A DNA stretch of 64,000 nucleotides from Taeniopygia guttata (taxonomy: Eukaryota > Chordata > Aves > Passeriformes > Estrildidae): positions 57,618,501 through 57,682,500 of the forward strand of contig NC_133024.1 in NCBI RefSeq assembly GCF_048771995.1. Reading direction: 5' to 3'. Below the pieces are notes generated by a model. It saw nothing but the letters and a program-made list of their open reading frames with translations. It was not told the origin of the DNA and searched no databases. The position numbers and the translations under genes were made by a program. Shown in pieces: positions 26,301 to 41,300 of this stretch; position 1 is the stretch's first letter, and every line of letters starts with the position of its first letter.

Positions 26301-29300
26301 TTAATCCAGTTTTAAGAAATAATTCCTCCTCTTCGGTAAAGATCATAACTAGTTCTCCAACATTTATTTTCTAGGTAGATACTTATTGCTAAAAAGTTGA
26401 AACCTCCAATGCTTGATTTCACTTGAGCTTACATTCTTGGACAGGCAGTGTCAGTCTGAGATACATTAAAAGGGGAAGAATTTTTATCTTCCACCCTAAA
26501 AGGAGATTCTGGTGTACAGTGACAAACTGCAAGGGGTTTTGGGTTTTCTAACTAATTTTTACTGTGTTTTATACTTCACAGTCCATAGTAAGGGCAAGAT
26601 CATTTATCACTGGCAAATTTCTGTCAAGCTCTGGTCAGAACTGGCAAAGCTTAAACAACAGTCCAGCTGTTAATTTTCAGACATACCAAAAATACCCTTT
26701 TTAGTTCTGGTGTTCTGCTGTATCAAACACCTGAAAACAGGAATTCAGTGTTTCTAATCAACTACTTTGCTATTTACTGAACTACTGACTGCCTTCTCTG
26801 AGTCATAAATTGCAAGTGTTTAGAGTTGTCCTTCTGTGATCATATCATGAATTTCATAGGATAAAATAGAATAGTCTTCTAAAAATATAAGAACTATTCA
26901 AATGTGCCTCTTAAAAGTACATATGCCTACAGTTCTGTTGTCCTAATTATTCCAAGACCTCTTATATATTGCTTGTAGTCTAAATTCCAAGATTTTTGGT
27001 CCATAACTTAAAACAAAATATATTAATATGAAAATAATTCTACAGCGTTATCACATACAAATGATAATTGAGAAATTTATTCTATAGGGAGTATACTGCA
27101 ACAGAGAACGGATTTATTTGGTTTCTCTGCCAGCTATGTACTGCTATGTACTATCAGGAACTGGGGGGAAAAGGTTCAAGTTACCTCTGACTGATATTAC
27201 CTAGCCAGCACAAAATTCTTGAATTTTAGAGGGGAAGCTAGCAACAGAGATCATTTTGGTATTCTAAAGCTATTTGTCACTTTATTCTCCATGTAAACCA
27301 TCATTATTCCAATGGTTCTCAAGACAGATAAACCCCCTTATGCATCGTTGTCTTTCATGCATCTATATAAAACATGGACACTGACTTATATGCGTGTATA
27401 AAATAATAGTTCTTAGAGTATTACCAAGTTTAAATCTGTCTCAAATCCATCTTCATTCATACAGAAGGAAAAGAATAAAATCAAACTTACTGTTAAATAA
27501 GTAAATATTGCGCCAATTACAGTGAAGGTTTCTATGTGGTCTATCCAAGAAACTGCTCCAACTAGCCCTGCCTAAAAGATGCCAGAAATTTCAGAAAATT
27601 ATCCAGTCATCTTAAATATTAGTTTATAATATATAGAAAATGCTCAAGAATATACATGGGAGATATCAATCCACATGAAACTCTTACAGTGAAAACAAGT
27701 ACTCAAGAGCAGCCAAGTCTGCATTCAAGTCCCTACAAGCAATTTAATGCAAGTACCCTAAACAGGAAAGTATCTTTTAAGGACTAGACTGCAATGGTAA
27801 GACCCAACTTCAGTTAAAATAGCTATGTTCCTCTGTTTATCTATTTGTGTACATTGCCTCTGAATAGAGACTCTAACAGTCCAAGAGTGTGTGAAACAGT
27901 TCCACTCTTTGCCTTTTCCCTTACATTCAGCAACAGGCATCAGTTCCAGTTAGCTTCACAGGTTATTTCAGTGTCTGCAAATCAAAATATTGGTTCAAGG
28001 AAAAAAAACAGCATTCCACCGATGCACACAACCATATTCTTGGCATGAAGCTGCTGAGAGTGTGCTTCTCCCTCAGACATCTCTGTTAAGCAACAAACGT
28101 CAACTGTAAAAGAGGCTGAAGCTTTCTAACACCTCCCCAGTCTGCAGCACAACTTTGATCTCTAATTAAAGGACAGTTCTGGGGTAAAGAAAACACATTT
28201 TACCACTTTTTCAAATGGCTCTACACTGCTGCAAGTCACTGCCTGCAAAAAGCCCAAAGCACTAAAAACTGAAAACAGTAATTGTTCTCAGTCTATCTGT
28301 AGATGGGGGGAAACCAGAAAGCACTACCTCAAGTTTCCTTCAAGATCATAAGCACAAGCACTAAAAGCACATAGTCATCTTCACTCTCCTCTTTTAAGAG
28401 GAGAAGAAAATCCCAAGCACCACTCAGAACTCATCAGAAGACCTACAGAAACTGCTCATGTTACACAAGTTTCCAGGAGAACATTGCAGAATATTCCCCT
28501 GGAATCTCAAATACACTGACTGACACACTGAGCAGAAGACGGAAAAGCAAGTGAGGCTGATTGTGCATATCTAATAATAGTAGAAATCCTTACACTATTT
28601 ATACATTTCTACTTTCCTGACATATTTTCTGGACAGATACAGATTGACTAGCTTTTTCTTAAACATATTTAGTCACTCATTTAAAATTTGTATGCCTTTG
28701 TCCTTCTATGATGGGAGCAGGATGACAGTATGCACACTGAGCCACAGAATAACTGCACCCAGGCAATTTGCAGAGAGCAAACCTGGTCCAGCCTTTACAT
28801 TTTGGCTCCCTCTTCTGGAAAGAAGTAAAAAAACAAGCAGCACTACTAAAGGTGCCTTCCTCCTGTGAAACGCTGAATGCAACACCGTTTTCAGCTTCCA
28901 TTTGTAAGACACAAATCTCAAATCTCTACACAGCTTTTAGGAGCAGCTGTTACTTTTTGCTTGATCAGATTGCTACAGTCGGACACCTCTAGCAGATGAG
29001 GAGTACAATCAATAACATCAATTAATCTATTTATGATCTATCAACTGTGTTGTTTATGTACAAAATGCTATGAAGATACAGCAGTACCTGCAAGAGAAGG
29101 GCTCAGTTCAGTGGTATTCAGCATTTTCTAACACAAACATTAACCTGAGGCCTTAGGTCATCAGAATTAAATGCTGAACAAGAGACAAATCTAAGTAACT
29201 TGCCACTAAATGTGAGCAGGAACCATAGTCAACTTAAAAGTTGAATTTCCCAGCAGTGTTATCTATTGAACAGCAAGTAAATTTTCTAGTTAGGCTAAAA

Positions 29301-32300
29301 AAAAAAAGGCTTCAAGTATGGCAATAATAGATACAGTCACTATTAAAGGCAGCCTGTATCATCTGTAAAACTGTTGGCAATTGGAGAATATAAAATACTA
29401 GAGGACACATGAAGACAAATTTACAATTTTTATCTCAAAACTGGACTTCATCCACACATTATGCTGTTCTTCAGTTGGAACCAAATAGTTTACATCTTCT
29501 AGTTCACAGCTTGAAGTCAAAGTCTGCAGACAACAAACACTAATTTATTTTTGCTCACACAGAAACTATTGAAACAGCTCAAAACATCTATCTATGCTAC
29601 CTCTGTAACACTTGCTAGTCCTGTTTTTTTCCAAACAGACTATGTATCTCAGAGCTTGACACATGGATTGATACAAAGGTATAATTTTAATTTCCTTGCT
29701 AGGAAAGAAACAATCCTAATGTTAGCAATTGTGTTTTTTCACCACTGTCAACACTTGCTGAAAGAACCAGTTGAGGAGTCTGTGAGTTCTGTCTGCTCTT
29801 TGCAGTCACTTTATAACTTCTGCAAATACAGTAAAGACTGTTTTCTCCTCCTGAATTTGCATCTTTACCTTCATGCCTTTGCATCTATCAAGTGATGCTG
29901 AATTTCAAGCAATATTGAGAAAACCCTCTACAGCTCCTCTTATCTCCGAAATACACAGGATTGTTCTACTCTCTGCCAGTTCTACTGTTTCATTATCTAT
30001 CCCTTACATTTTTTAGTTGTACAAAGTTCATGGACCCAAACTACTCACCACACAGCCTGCTCATACATTCCATTGTTTCCTCATATATTTACTCATTTAA
30101 GTGAAAAACAAAGGCTAGAGTCTTTGCTGCCCAGTGATGACTATGGCACTAGTGGCAACATGGCTCACACATTCAAAGCAGGAGCACAAAATAAAGCAGT
30201 ATAAACAAACCAAGTTATTTTCACCTAAAATTAATAATCCACAGGAATAGATCTATTTCTATCCCATGAAAACTCAATTTCTTTAGGATTTCATAGTAAC
30301 AAGTTCATCAATTGAACTTGATAATGAGATTATGTCTCTCTCCAAGTCCTTACAAAAGGACTTAATGTAAATAGTACAAAATATGTGAATGGTTTGAGAA
30401 GTTTTAATCAGTAAGATTAATTTACTTAAAGTACTACCTGCCTATTTGCTGTGCTGCTCATAAAAGCCAAGTATATACACAGCTAAGAAAAAAACCCTGA
30501 ATTTCTGGTATTCAAACATTAAGGCTGCATCATTCCCTTAAACAGCTTCATATTTTTCTAAGAAAAATATTCTAAATCTGTAAAGAAGTCTTTGCATACT
30601 TAATATTGAGCTGCTTTTAATTCTTTTTTTTTCTTCCAGACTCCATCTGGTGGTCAGAACAAGAATCAGCTGGGGCATGGTTTAAACAGTATTCCTTCAC
30701 TATGCCCTCACATGCAGCTTCATGCTACTCGTTTCTGCAAAAGTACACCTGAAAGGCCTGACTTCTGTGGTTAGAACACCTTCTGTGTTAACCCTTTTGT
30801 TTCAAAAATAGTCTCTCACAAGTATGTAGGAACAATAACATTTGAAAATAAATGCATAATATTTACAGATCAGACACTGCCTGAACATAACAGCCTTCCA
30901 CCCCAGTTTTGGAACCTCAATGTAAACTAGGCAGCAGACTACTAGAGATTATTTCAGAGATAAGCCCAGGCTAGAGACGGCAGTGTGGAAAAGATAAAGT
31001 CAAGTGAATTTCACAATAGTCAGTTCATGTAGGTCTTTCCTAAGAAAGTAATGGTAAACTTCAAAACAAAATTAAAAGCATAACACAAGCTAGGTAAGAA
31101 CATAAACAAAACAGGACTTCACAGCTACTCTTCCTGACAAGGTCTGTCCTCATTCCACTCAAATCTATGCAAATACTAATGGACTACCAGAATTTCTACA
31201 TACTCTGAGCCATGTATGTTCTTGCACTGCGGAGGGGATAAGTAAAGTGCTCAATCACACAACCTGCCCAGGTTTCTTTGTACAAGGAGTGGAAAAACAA
31301 GACAAACTTTCTGTGGCAATCCTCTCATGCCATCCTGAAGTCCCTCTTCCATGAAATGACAGAAGAATTATTACAGGTACCTTTCTGAGAATAGAACAGG
31401 TAAAAAGGAATATGAGTATACAAGAGAATTTACATAAGCTCTGCAGAGCCACTGATGAAATACAAGAGAAGAATCAACATCATATTCCAGCACTGGGAAT
31501 TCAGGCTTGGCTCTGTAGACAAAACATATGTCTGTCTATCCATTATGCCAACAAGAAATGCTATGCCAGACCACTGTTTCTTATTTTTCTATATTTGTAA
31601 TATAAAAAAAGTAAAATGCTGAGACGGAAGCCACGGACAGTTAATCACATGATTAACCGTCACCAGCAAGAAGCTATTAAAGGGTAGAGAACAATTTCAA
31701 TGAAATCTTCCAAAAATGACTTTTATTTCTTGGGCACACAAAGATAACAATGCTTTACCAGGCAAGACTGGCTCCTGAAACTTTTGTAAATGGGTGATCA
31801 TGCTTTCCTAATACCTGAATTTTAATAGTGAAGATCACAGTCTTCTTTCTCTAGCAACAAGTGAAAGAGTTGTCAACATAACTCTTTCATTTGCACTTCA
31901 GTAAGCACCATCATATTCCTATTTCTGATATTTGCACAAGTTTAGAAAGTCTCCCACCAGCTGAAAGGCACCTTGAAGAAAGAAAAAGCATTTCTACATG
32001 AAAAGCAAGATATTATGACTGTTGCAGAGAGACAAGACAATAGAACAGAAACATCTTCAGGATTGCAACAGTGAAAGAAACTTTACATTTTAAGAAGCTT
32101 ACCTTTGTTGAAAGCACTTTAAATGTACTTTGCTCTGGCACTATAGAATGAAGAAGATCAAGCTTTAAGTTGAAGTCTTCACCTGAGGGAAGTCTCACCA
32201 AAGCATTCATCTATTAAAAGTTGAAAACATATCTCTGGTCATCTTTAACAGCAGCTCCATTTTCAAGTAAAGGACAGTCATTTCACACAGAGATTAAGTA

Positions 32301-35300
32301 ATTAAATTAATATAATTTCAGACCATGCCATTATACTAATGCATTATTGGACAACATGTTTTTAAACACTAGAAAATGAACAGAAGATTTCAGTTCTTGC
32401 TACATGTACTCAAAAACCCTACTATCCTGTCAGCTGGATATTAAGTCTTTAGGGAAGGAATCATACAACAAACGGAGTATCAACATATTAATAATGGAAC
32501 ATAAAAACAATCTGCAACTTGTCTCCTAACACAAGCAAACTACAGAGCAAATGCTTAGACTATTTTAACAACTTAAAGCAGATAATAATAACCAAGTACT
32601 TCTGGTATTTAATGAAATATCAAGTTAGTTGAGAATAAGAACCCAACTCTTCAATACTGTCAGCTAAATAAAACATGAAATTAATTGGTACAACATATGG
32701 TACCTCATTAAAGGGATTACTGTATTTCCTTAAAAAATATATTTTACTGCCACGATTTTAGTGGTGCCAAAAGGAAGAAAAACACAATCTATTTCTATAA
32801 CTGTCCTAAAGCAAAATATTACTAATTCATACCTATTTTGAGAATACCTTGTTTCTGCCCAGTCCTGCTGCAGATGCATGTACAGTCTAATGTTTAAATC
32901 CAGATCAGTTCTTCCCCCATCCCTCCACACAGGCAGCTGAAACCCAGCATGCACACCTCATACGGCTTGTGTTTAAGTCCTATGGATGCTGCTGTGGCAA
33001 CCAAGCCCAAATCAGCTGACTGAGCATACACGCATATGCAGCACAACTGTACAGAAGAGAAGCTCAGGCAGAACAGCTCCCAGCCTGTTCTTTTCGTGCT
33101 ACTGCAGCATATAATGTTCACTGGCCTGAGTACTGCATCTCAGGGAATCTAGGGATGAATTTAGGGAGTATCAATAACCAATGCAAATCACCTTTCTCTC
33201 CAAAAACTGCACACTGACATCATCCTTCTGTGCATTCTTGATCATTATGGTCACTATTACTTGAGATTCTGTTTGGTACCAGTCGTATCTTTAAAAAAGA
33301 AAAAAAGAAGGAACAATTTATTTTTTCAGATCACACCGCATATAAAATTAGATCACTTTCCTAAACCATTCACTTAATTCAGAATCTTTACTATATCTCA
33401 AAAACATTACCTATACCAGGCAGAATGGAACAGGCTTTGAATTAACCTCAGCATGAGAATGAGAAAATAGAAGCTGGAATGCTGAACCTATTCCCATCTC
33501 TCCTAGTTAGGTTTAACTGCCTGAAAATACCATTCAGTCTGAACAAAAATGATGGCACTGAGAAACTTCACTTGGACTGCCACATTTCTGAAATTACTAC
33601 AAAAAAACCTCCTACAGTCATTATCCTGCTTCTCCAATTCCCAAGCCAAAGTGTAGATATGCCAATTACTTTAAATTTCACAGTAAAGCTGAAGTCAACT
33701 TACTTGATCTTTGGTGGCAGAGGCTGCTGCTGCGTATTCTAGTTGAAGCACATTCCATTGGAAAGAAAGTTACATCAATGTAAGTGAAAATATACCATGA
33801 AGTACTTTTCAAGGCACAAATCATCTTCACCAATTGCTCCCCTTGTCTTAATTCCAGCTGCTCCCCTTCCTTGATTTATGTTTGAACATTAACTTACAGG
33901 TGAAGCTCTTCACTGTTTAGTCATTTATGGCAGATTACAAATTTAAAAGTTTCAATTTACATCAAATGTGTTCATCTGTAACTTGAATATATTTTATAAA
34001 TAGCAATTAAGTTCAACTTAAACTCATTTCTTCCTGAATAAGAGGTATACCTGGAAAACATCCAGTGACTATGCTGCTGACCTATAAACCACGAAGGAAA
34101 CCTGAAATAGGTCTGAGAACTCAAGTTTCAACTTTTGAATGTAAAAGAGGGAGCAGAATATCCAATGCAAAGCCCTCCCCCACACACACTTTTTTTTTTG
34201 CCCAAAGAAGAAAAAAAACAGAAGGAGAGGTCAATTTCAAGATTTCTTATGAAGACTTCCAATTAAAAAAAAAAAAAAAAAAGGAAACAGAGTTGAGCAG
34301 GTTATAAAAGAAAAAATGTCTACACAAACCACTTGCAAGCTTCTGGGGAAAATGAAAAAAAGTTACTTCCTAACAGTTCAAATCAAATTAGTAGTGACAA
34401 CGCAACTAACCACAACTGGTTAATTTGCAAATTAGGCTACAGACTGCGAGACAGAAAGTTAAATTTTACCTCAATGAATGCACAGTAACTGCCAGATTTG
34501 TTAAGCATTCCTAAAAGTTTTCAGGGTTCAAATTTTGTAGCCTTGGTCTCCAAAGCACTCATGTTCAGAAGAAAAGTTAAATACTGCATGCAATATGAAA
34601 GATTCTTTTTAAAGCTTGGAAGTGAAGCCACTGAAGCAGAAAATATATAATAGCATAACAAAAAAGTCAGAATAGTAAACAAATTAAGGAAAACATCTTA
34701 CCAAATCAGTCTGTGATGCTGGGGGGGGAAAAAAAATTGCATTTTCAGAAAAAAGACACATTGAACTTACAAGGCACAATTTTACCCTAGCTTGCTTCAG
34801 TTACTCCAGACATCCTGCATTCATTCCAGTCTCAACAGCAGAGGAGGTAGAAACATGTCAGTTCTACCTCCATTATTTTGCTATCCCAACCCTCTACATT
34901 TTAATCAGACTTCAACCAGCAACTTGTGCAAACCAACAACTCTGATGTAAAGCATGTTCTGATTTACTCAATCAACAATCTTTCCATTACATTCCCTTGC
35001 TTATCTGAAACAGATACAGGCCTTTTTAAATGAAATTAACATCACAGGAAACAAAAGTTTAAAAAAATCACTTTTCTGGAGTCTGCACTAGCCTTATCAT
35101 CCATCCATCCCCAGGAATAGCACAAAGCTCTCATCACATTTTTATCTCATGCTAGAGAAACCCCACTGGGGAATGAGATGGAAATTTGGCAGAGAACTTC
35201 ACTCACATGACACTAAATATACTGTAGTATTTGCATCTAAGCTATAGCTCAGTATCCCCTCTAAGTATTTTTTTCTAAAGTATTTCAGATCAAATATGTT

Positions 35301-38300
35301 TGGAAAGAAACAAACTTTCCCTTTGTTTCTTTATAATGCACACTGACAAAAAGAAAAAATATTAAGCTGCAATGAAGAAATCAGAGTTATTGCCTTTATT
35401 GGTTTGTTTGTTTTGTTTTGCCAGTGTATCAGAAAATTAAGAAAATGGTTCAAGAAAGACAAGACAATGAATATACAAGATAAAACAAAACACTGCAAAA
35501 TATAAATACCACATTAAAGAAAAAAATATATTATAACCTCTTTCAGAACAAACTGTCGCCCAAAGTAACTCTTTGCAAAAAAGACCATGCATGCCAATCA
35601 CTTACCTAATTCCTCCAAACAGAATTAAACCAAGCAAAGAATGTCTCACAAAGCAGAAATCTGTTCATCACTATACAACACAAAAGGGTTCCCCTCTATA
35701 TGGTTTTTAGTAAACACATTGACACAAACTTGTTCTACTGTCCCATTCTCCAGTGTGCAGCAGAGAGGAGGGAAAGCCACAACAGGTGGAGATAAACTAT
35801 GAGTTATTCTGCTCTGTTCTCCTTCATCAAAATTCCCAGGCAGCCTAAACTCTCTGGATGAGTTAATTGTCAGGGTGTCTGTCTGTAGGAAGGTATGAAA
35901 GAAAACTGTGCTTACACTCACTCTGTGACTACCGTGGGTAGGTCACCAGAACAGCCATTAGCACCTGTGGTACCTTCCACATGGAATCAAGGAGCAGAAT
36001 CTCCAAATTTCTACCTCTTTCCAACTTTATCTTCTGCAAGACTTGAAAACTTATTTTGATGTAGGCTTTAGATAGCAAGCTGACACACACTAAAATTAGT
36101 TCACAGTTGTGTATGAAAGTAAGTTAAAATTAATTATGATTGTCTGATCCTTAAATAGGTTCTCTCCTGGCACAGCTAATTATTACACTAAAATCCCAAT
36201 ATAAATCTTCCTATAAATCTGAATGAAGCATATAGTGGTAAGGGTATTTACTGCAAGAGAAACAAGGGATAGAAAAATATGACTTCTAAAAAAGATTTTT
36301 CTTTTAGAACAAATTATTTTGTTCTAAATATGAGGAAAGCAGTAAATCTTTGAAAAACATAACACAGCTTCCAAGCACAGAGCATATCAAATCCCTCACT
36401 AAGTAAACATGTCTTTTCTTACCATTTAGTGTTTCTTCACATCTTTTAATCCAAATAGCAAAGGTATCATCTACATCTAGAAGAGATCAAACACAGTAAC
36501 ATTAAAACTCTTTCAAGCATTACATGTATGGCATGAAGAAAAAGTCCTCTCAGTTGCCAGCTGGAATAAATCCATCCCAAACTTGTATCAATTTACTAAA
36601 AAAGGTGTTATTTCCTATAACATTCTTGTAAACTCTGTCATCTCACTTAGGCTTTAAGTATTTTTGTACAACTCCACTATGTGCTATATTTCATTAAATT
36701 CTAATTAATCTGTAGGAGACTAGATTTTGTCTGACAGAAATCTGCTATTCCTTTCCAGTCTGTTCAACTCCTATGTAGCTGTTTAGAAAGCATGAAGTAC
36801 AGTTTTAGACATTTTACCATTTTTCTTTAAATTACTTTTTCAAACAGTCACACACTTCCTCTCCAGAGACATGTCAGGAGAGATGGTCTGTTGTGTGGAC
36901 AACCCCAAGATGTGCAGCTTTTGACAAACATCAAGTATTCTCTCCCAGAAGCAAGCCTCCCAGATAGAAATTAACTCACTGGAAAATAGCTAAAAAGGTG
37001 ATAGTGTAACAACAGAGCAACCACCTTATTTCAACAATATTCCCAAAAAATCCTTCACCGTGAAGAAAGTAAAAAAGTAGCAACAATACTGACCGACTAC
37101 TATGAATAGCTGAAGTTTTTCTTGTTTTAAAAGTGAATTCACATTGTTAACTATGAGGCAAAGGACATGAAGAAGCTTGACAAAAGTTCCAAGCAGACAC
37201 ACACGTAACACCAAGTCTGACTCCACTGCAGCTATACAATGTACCCCAACCCTCAAAAATATAAAATGTACATCAATTCTGAGGCATACCTTAGATAATA
37301 AAATTGCTACCCCACTCCCCAAGCCATTTCATCTCCACTTTTCTTCTGCCCCCTGACCTGACAACTTAAGAGTTATCTAAATTTTTTACCAAAATAATGG
37401 GCAATCCCTGAAGCAGGCTGCCTAAAGAGACTGTGGAATCTTCAGTCTCGGAGATACTTAGAAAACAATAGTAAAAAGCCTCAAGAAAACACATGCAAGT
37501 TCAAAATTAGTATTTACTTTGGTCAGAGCACATAATTATATGAATTCCAGAGCGTCCCTGAAACCTAAAGTAATCAATATTTTCAAAATTTCACACTGCA
37601 ACCTAAAAAGACTTCCAAGCTTTGCAGTTTAAGTAAAATCTCCACTGATCCAGCCTCCCTCATCAGCAGGTGAGGAATTCTCTTTTTAACCATGGCCTAT
37701 GACTAGATTGCTATGCAATACAAACCTAAAAAGAAGAGTCCAGAGTTAACTTCCCTATTTTTACAGAAGATCACACTCTTTCCCTGCATCATGGTACATT
37801 TTATAATTTGAGGCAAATTAATTTTGTTCTCTAAAATTGTATTATCCTCCCAAATAACTTATTTCTACTAGAAACTGTAGTTCAGAAAACCTTCCTGGGT
37901 CTTCACTGACCAAAATCTACTAACTCTTAGAATACAAGAAAAGTAAGAAGTTTCTTTAAAAACTTGCCACATTCCAGCTTTACTAAATTAATTCAGTGGT
38001 GACAACAAAAAAAAACAAAAAAAATTTGAGAATAATTGTCCTAAATCCACATAACATACTGAAGAGTACCAGATTACATTCGTACTTCAGCTAAGGCAAC
38101 AGGAACTGCAAAAATCTGCATGCATCACATGGTTAAATGAAAGGAGTATTGCTTTCTAATGTTATTTCATAAAAAAAAAAGAAAAAAGAAAAAAAGAAAC
38201 ATTGCACATTCCATAGCTCATCACAGTAAGTCCTACTTTGATATCCTCGTAGGTGGGTAATGGGAAGGTTGCTGTGGTACCCTGGGCCTGTCATTCCTAC

Positions 38301-41300
38301 CAGCGATGACACAAGTAGGAAGCTCATCTGTGCCAGCATTCCAGATTGAGATTTAAAACAGCCCTTACATTAGCAAAGAACAGAAATTTGTATTCATGTA
38401 CTTCTGCCCACTCGTGTGGCACAGAAACCAGCTTTGCCAGCAAAGAATTCCCCACCACAGCAGTTCTTCCCAAGGCAGCAACAGCTGAAGTCTCTCTTCA
38501 TCACCTGCTTCGCCTATGTTGCAAATTTTCTCTCTGTGCTTTGTTCATTTTGCATTAGCTGCATTTAACTGGAAGTTAACTGTGTTGCAAAAATGCCTAT
38601 GCTCACAATTGTTTTCACCTGGGATCCAGGAAACATTCCACAAAAGTAAACTCTGTTACTGACACAAATGTGCCAGCAAATTAGGTAATATATGAAAGAG
38701 AATTAACTAAGTCTGTAATTTAAGAAAAAGCCTCCAAGAGACTCCTCATCTCACAGCAGGCTACAGAATTTTGCAAGGAGATAGAGGAAGCGCAACAGAA
38801 AGTATCTCCAGATAAGAGAGTAATCAGGAAGTATTAGGAAGCTTCAGAAACTCTTCAACTGAGTAAGCAGCAAAACAACAGTAAATTAAATTCAAACAGG
38901 TAGAAATGAAGCAACTCAGCACAGGAAAATGTGCTGTATTTCAGGGATTCTGAATGAGAAAATTCTGAATTAGTCTGGTATTCACTGGCTTATCTAAAAT
39001 GATATCTGCAGGTCTGTGTTGTACTCTACAACATCAATACAATGTGAGGTTATCCATGCACATGAAAAACCTCAAATTGATACTGGTTGCCTGGGGTGGG
39101 ACTAGAGTATGAAAAATACAGATTAGACATTCAATTAAATTCAGCAGTGATGAGCTTGGAGTACAAAAGTTACCTACCAAGTAAGGAAAGCAACACAGGT
39201 CAGCGGAAGGAATCTCTTCCTTTCATGGAAAGTTACAAAATAGAAACTAGAATGAAAAGATAAACCAGTCTCTCCACTGTGAAATTAATGGAGACCACCT
39301 AGTTATCCAAATTACCAATACAGAAAGAGCAGCATGAAACTTCTTATTTTCAACTCCTGTTCCAGGGCAGCCTAAACTGACAGCTGTGAGTTGCTGCAAT
39401 TTCACCACACCTCCCTTCTACCACTGGCCCAACACTGCTCTGCCACTTCACTTTTGATGGCTTCATCACTTAGACCCTTTGTTGGGCCATTTCAACACAT
39501 TCATCCAGAAAGAAAGACTTTAAAGAGAGTAGGTTTCTGCAGACTTAATGCACTGAAAGAAGAGGCTAAACAAGCACAAGAGTAATAAGGAGCATGATCA
39601 CTTAGAATTAAGCATAAGCTTACACTTCCATGAAACTCCACTTTTAAATTAGAGGATTAGATAATTTATTTGGGAGATGCAAAGTAAGTATATTTTTGCT
39701 AAGCCTACACGTCCCAGCCACTACTAATACAGATAAGACAACAAACTGAACAAGTCTGAGACCATGACAATTCTTTTCAGATTAGCACACTTTGCTCTGC
39801 ATAACCTTTCAAGGAGCTTTTTTTAACCATCTTTTCTTACTGTTTGGAAGAGAGAATGAGGTTATATTTATAATGGGGGAGAGAAGAGAAAGGGGTCACA
39901 ACCATCTTGCAATGGCTTTGTTTTGTGCTTCCCCATGTGTTCTACCAAAGCTTTCTGTTTTAAACTACTCCTTTCCTGCTTATTGAATAAAGTCAGGTTT
40001 CAAAAAAGTTCTAAGTGTTCCCAAAATAAAAAGTACCCAAATCCAGCCAGAAAGCACATACATTGTAAGACAAAAAGACAGATATAATAAATATGCTTCT
40101 GCGATTAATGGTATGTAATGTAAGGTAAACTTGACAGGTAAACAAGTAAACTGTAAGGTATGTAATGTGAGGTAACTTTGTCAGTTTGAATGCCCACCAA
40201 GTTGCACATTCTTTCTAAACAGTGATCAAAATGTTTAAGAAGAAATTCCAGCTATATGTAAAGAGCCTGGTCTACTGAAAAATTCTTCTATGACACTTAA
40301 CACTACAATATTGCTACTATTTATCTTCAAGACCCCCAGGAAGCAGGAAAACATTTATTAAGAAAAAAAAAAAAAATCAGCTACTAATTGCTAAGAACTT
40401 TGATACACATTTTTAAACAGTTTAACACTTTCATGCAGTGATTGCTGAAAGGTTCTCAAAAGTCAGACAGCTGATTGTAGGGACCCAATACATTAGCCTT
40501 TAAAAAAAATCTTTGGTCTCCATTTTAATCTAACACATTACTCATTATTTTAACATAAGGAATACACACAAGAAACTTTAATACTTACTGTCCAGCCTCT
40601 GTCCCTCTCTGAAAGACTCTAAAGCAGATGCATAGTTTTTTATATGATATTCGCCTAACCTGACACAAAGAAAAATACAAGAAAACAGTGATTACTTTTC
40701 AGTGTAATCCACATTCCATAGACAACACACTGTATTGGTTAAAATGTGTAAGAATTTAAATTACCCAAAAGGTGTGTTTTTGAAATGGCAAGGGCATTAT
40801 GACAATCACCCCAAACTAAATGGCTATAGTACAAATGGGTTGCAAGCAGCATGGCTTTAAATTTATTCATTCTCAATGTTGTAAAAAGTTTGCACAGAAC
40901 CATAATCCAAACTCTAGTATTGACCTAGACATTAGCACAATATTCCCAAAGTACCATAAATGATACATACCCTTTCCTAAGGAGCGCTACAGCATTATTT
41001 GGGTTGAGTTCTAGAGACTTTTTTGCATCTGCAACTGCATCTGTTGAAAATCAGTTTAAAGTTGAGAAACATAATGTTACAAAAAGCAGTGAACTGTCAA
41101 GTCTTTCAGTAGTGAATTTTTTCTAGGATGAACTATGTTATCTTTCTTAACTTGCACACAAATCACACTGTCTGAATTAAGTCTAGCCACAAGTAAATCC
41201 CTCACAGTGCTGCAGAGCTCTTATGTAAGATACAGCATGACTTTCATTTAGCAAAATACTCTGCTTAGATCTGAAGTGTGATTCTGTTTGTTTGGTTTTT

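Noticed and set aside
30620-30660. Strong acceptor-like TTTCTTCCAG on the + strand in SUGT1 intron 10
   Set aside because: It is antisense to SUGT1, with no conserved coding sequence after it.
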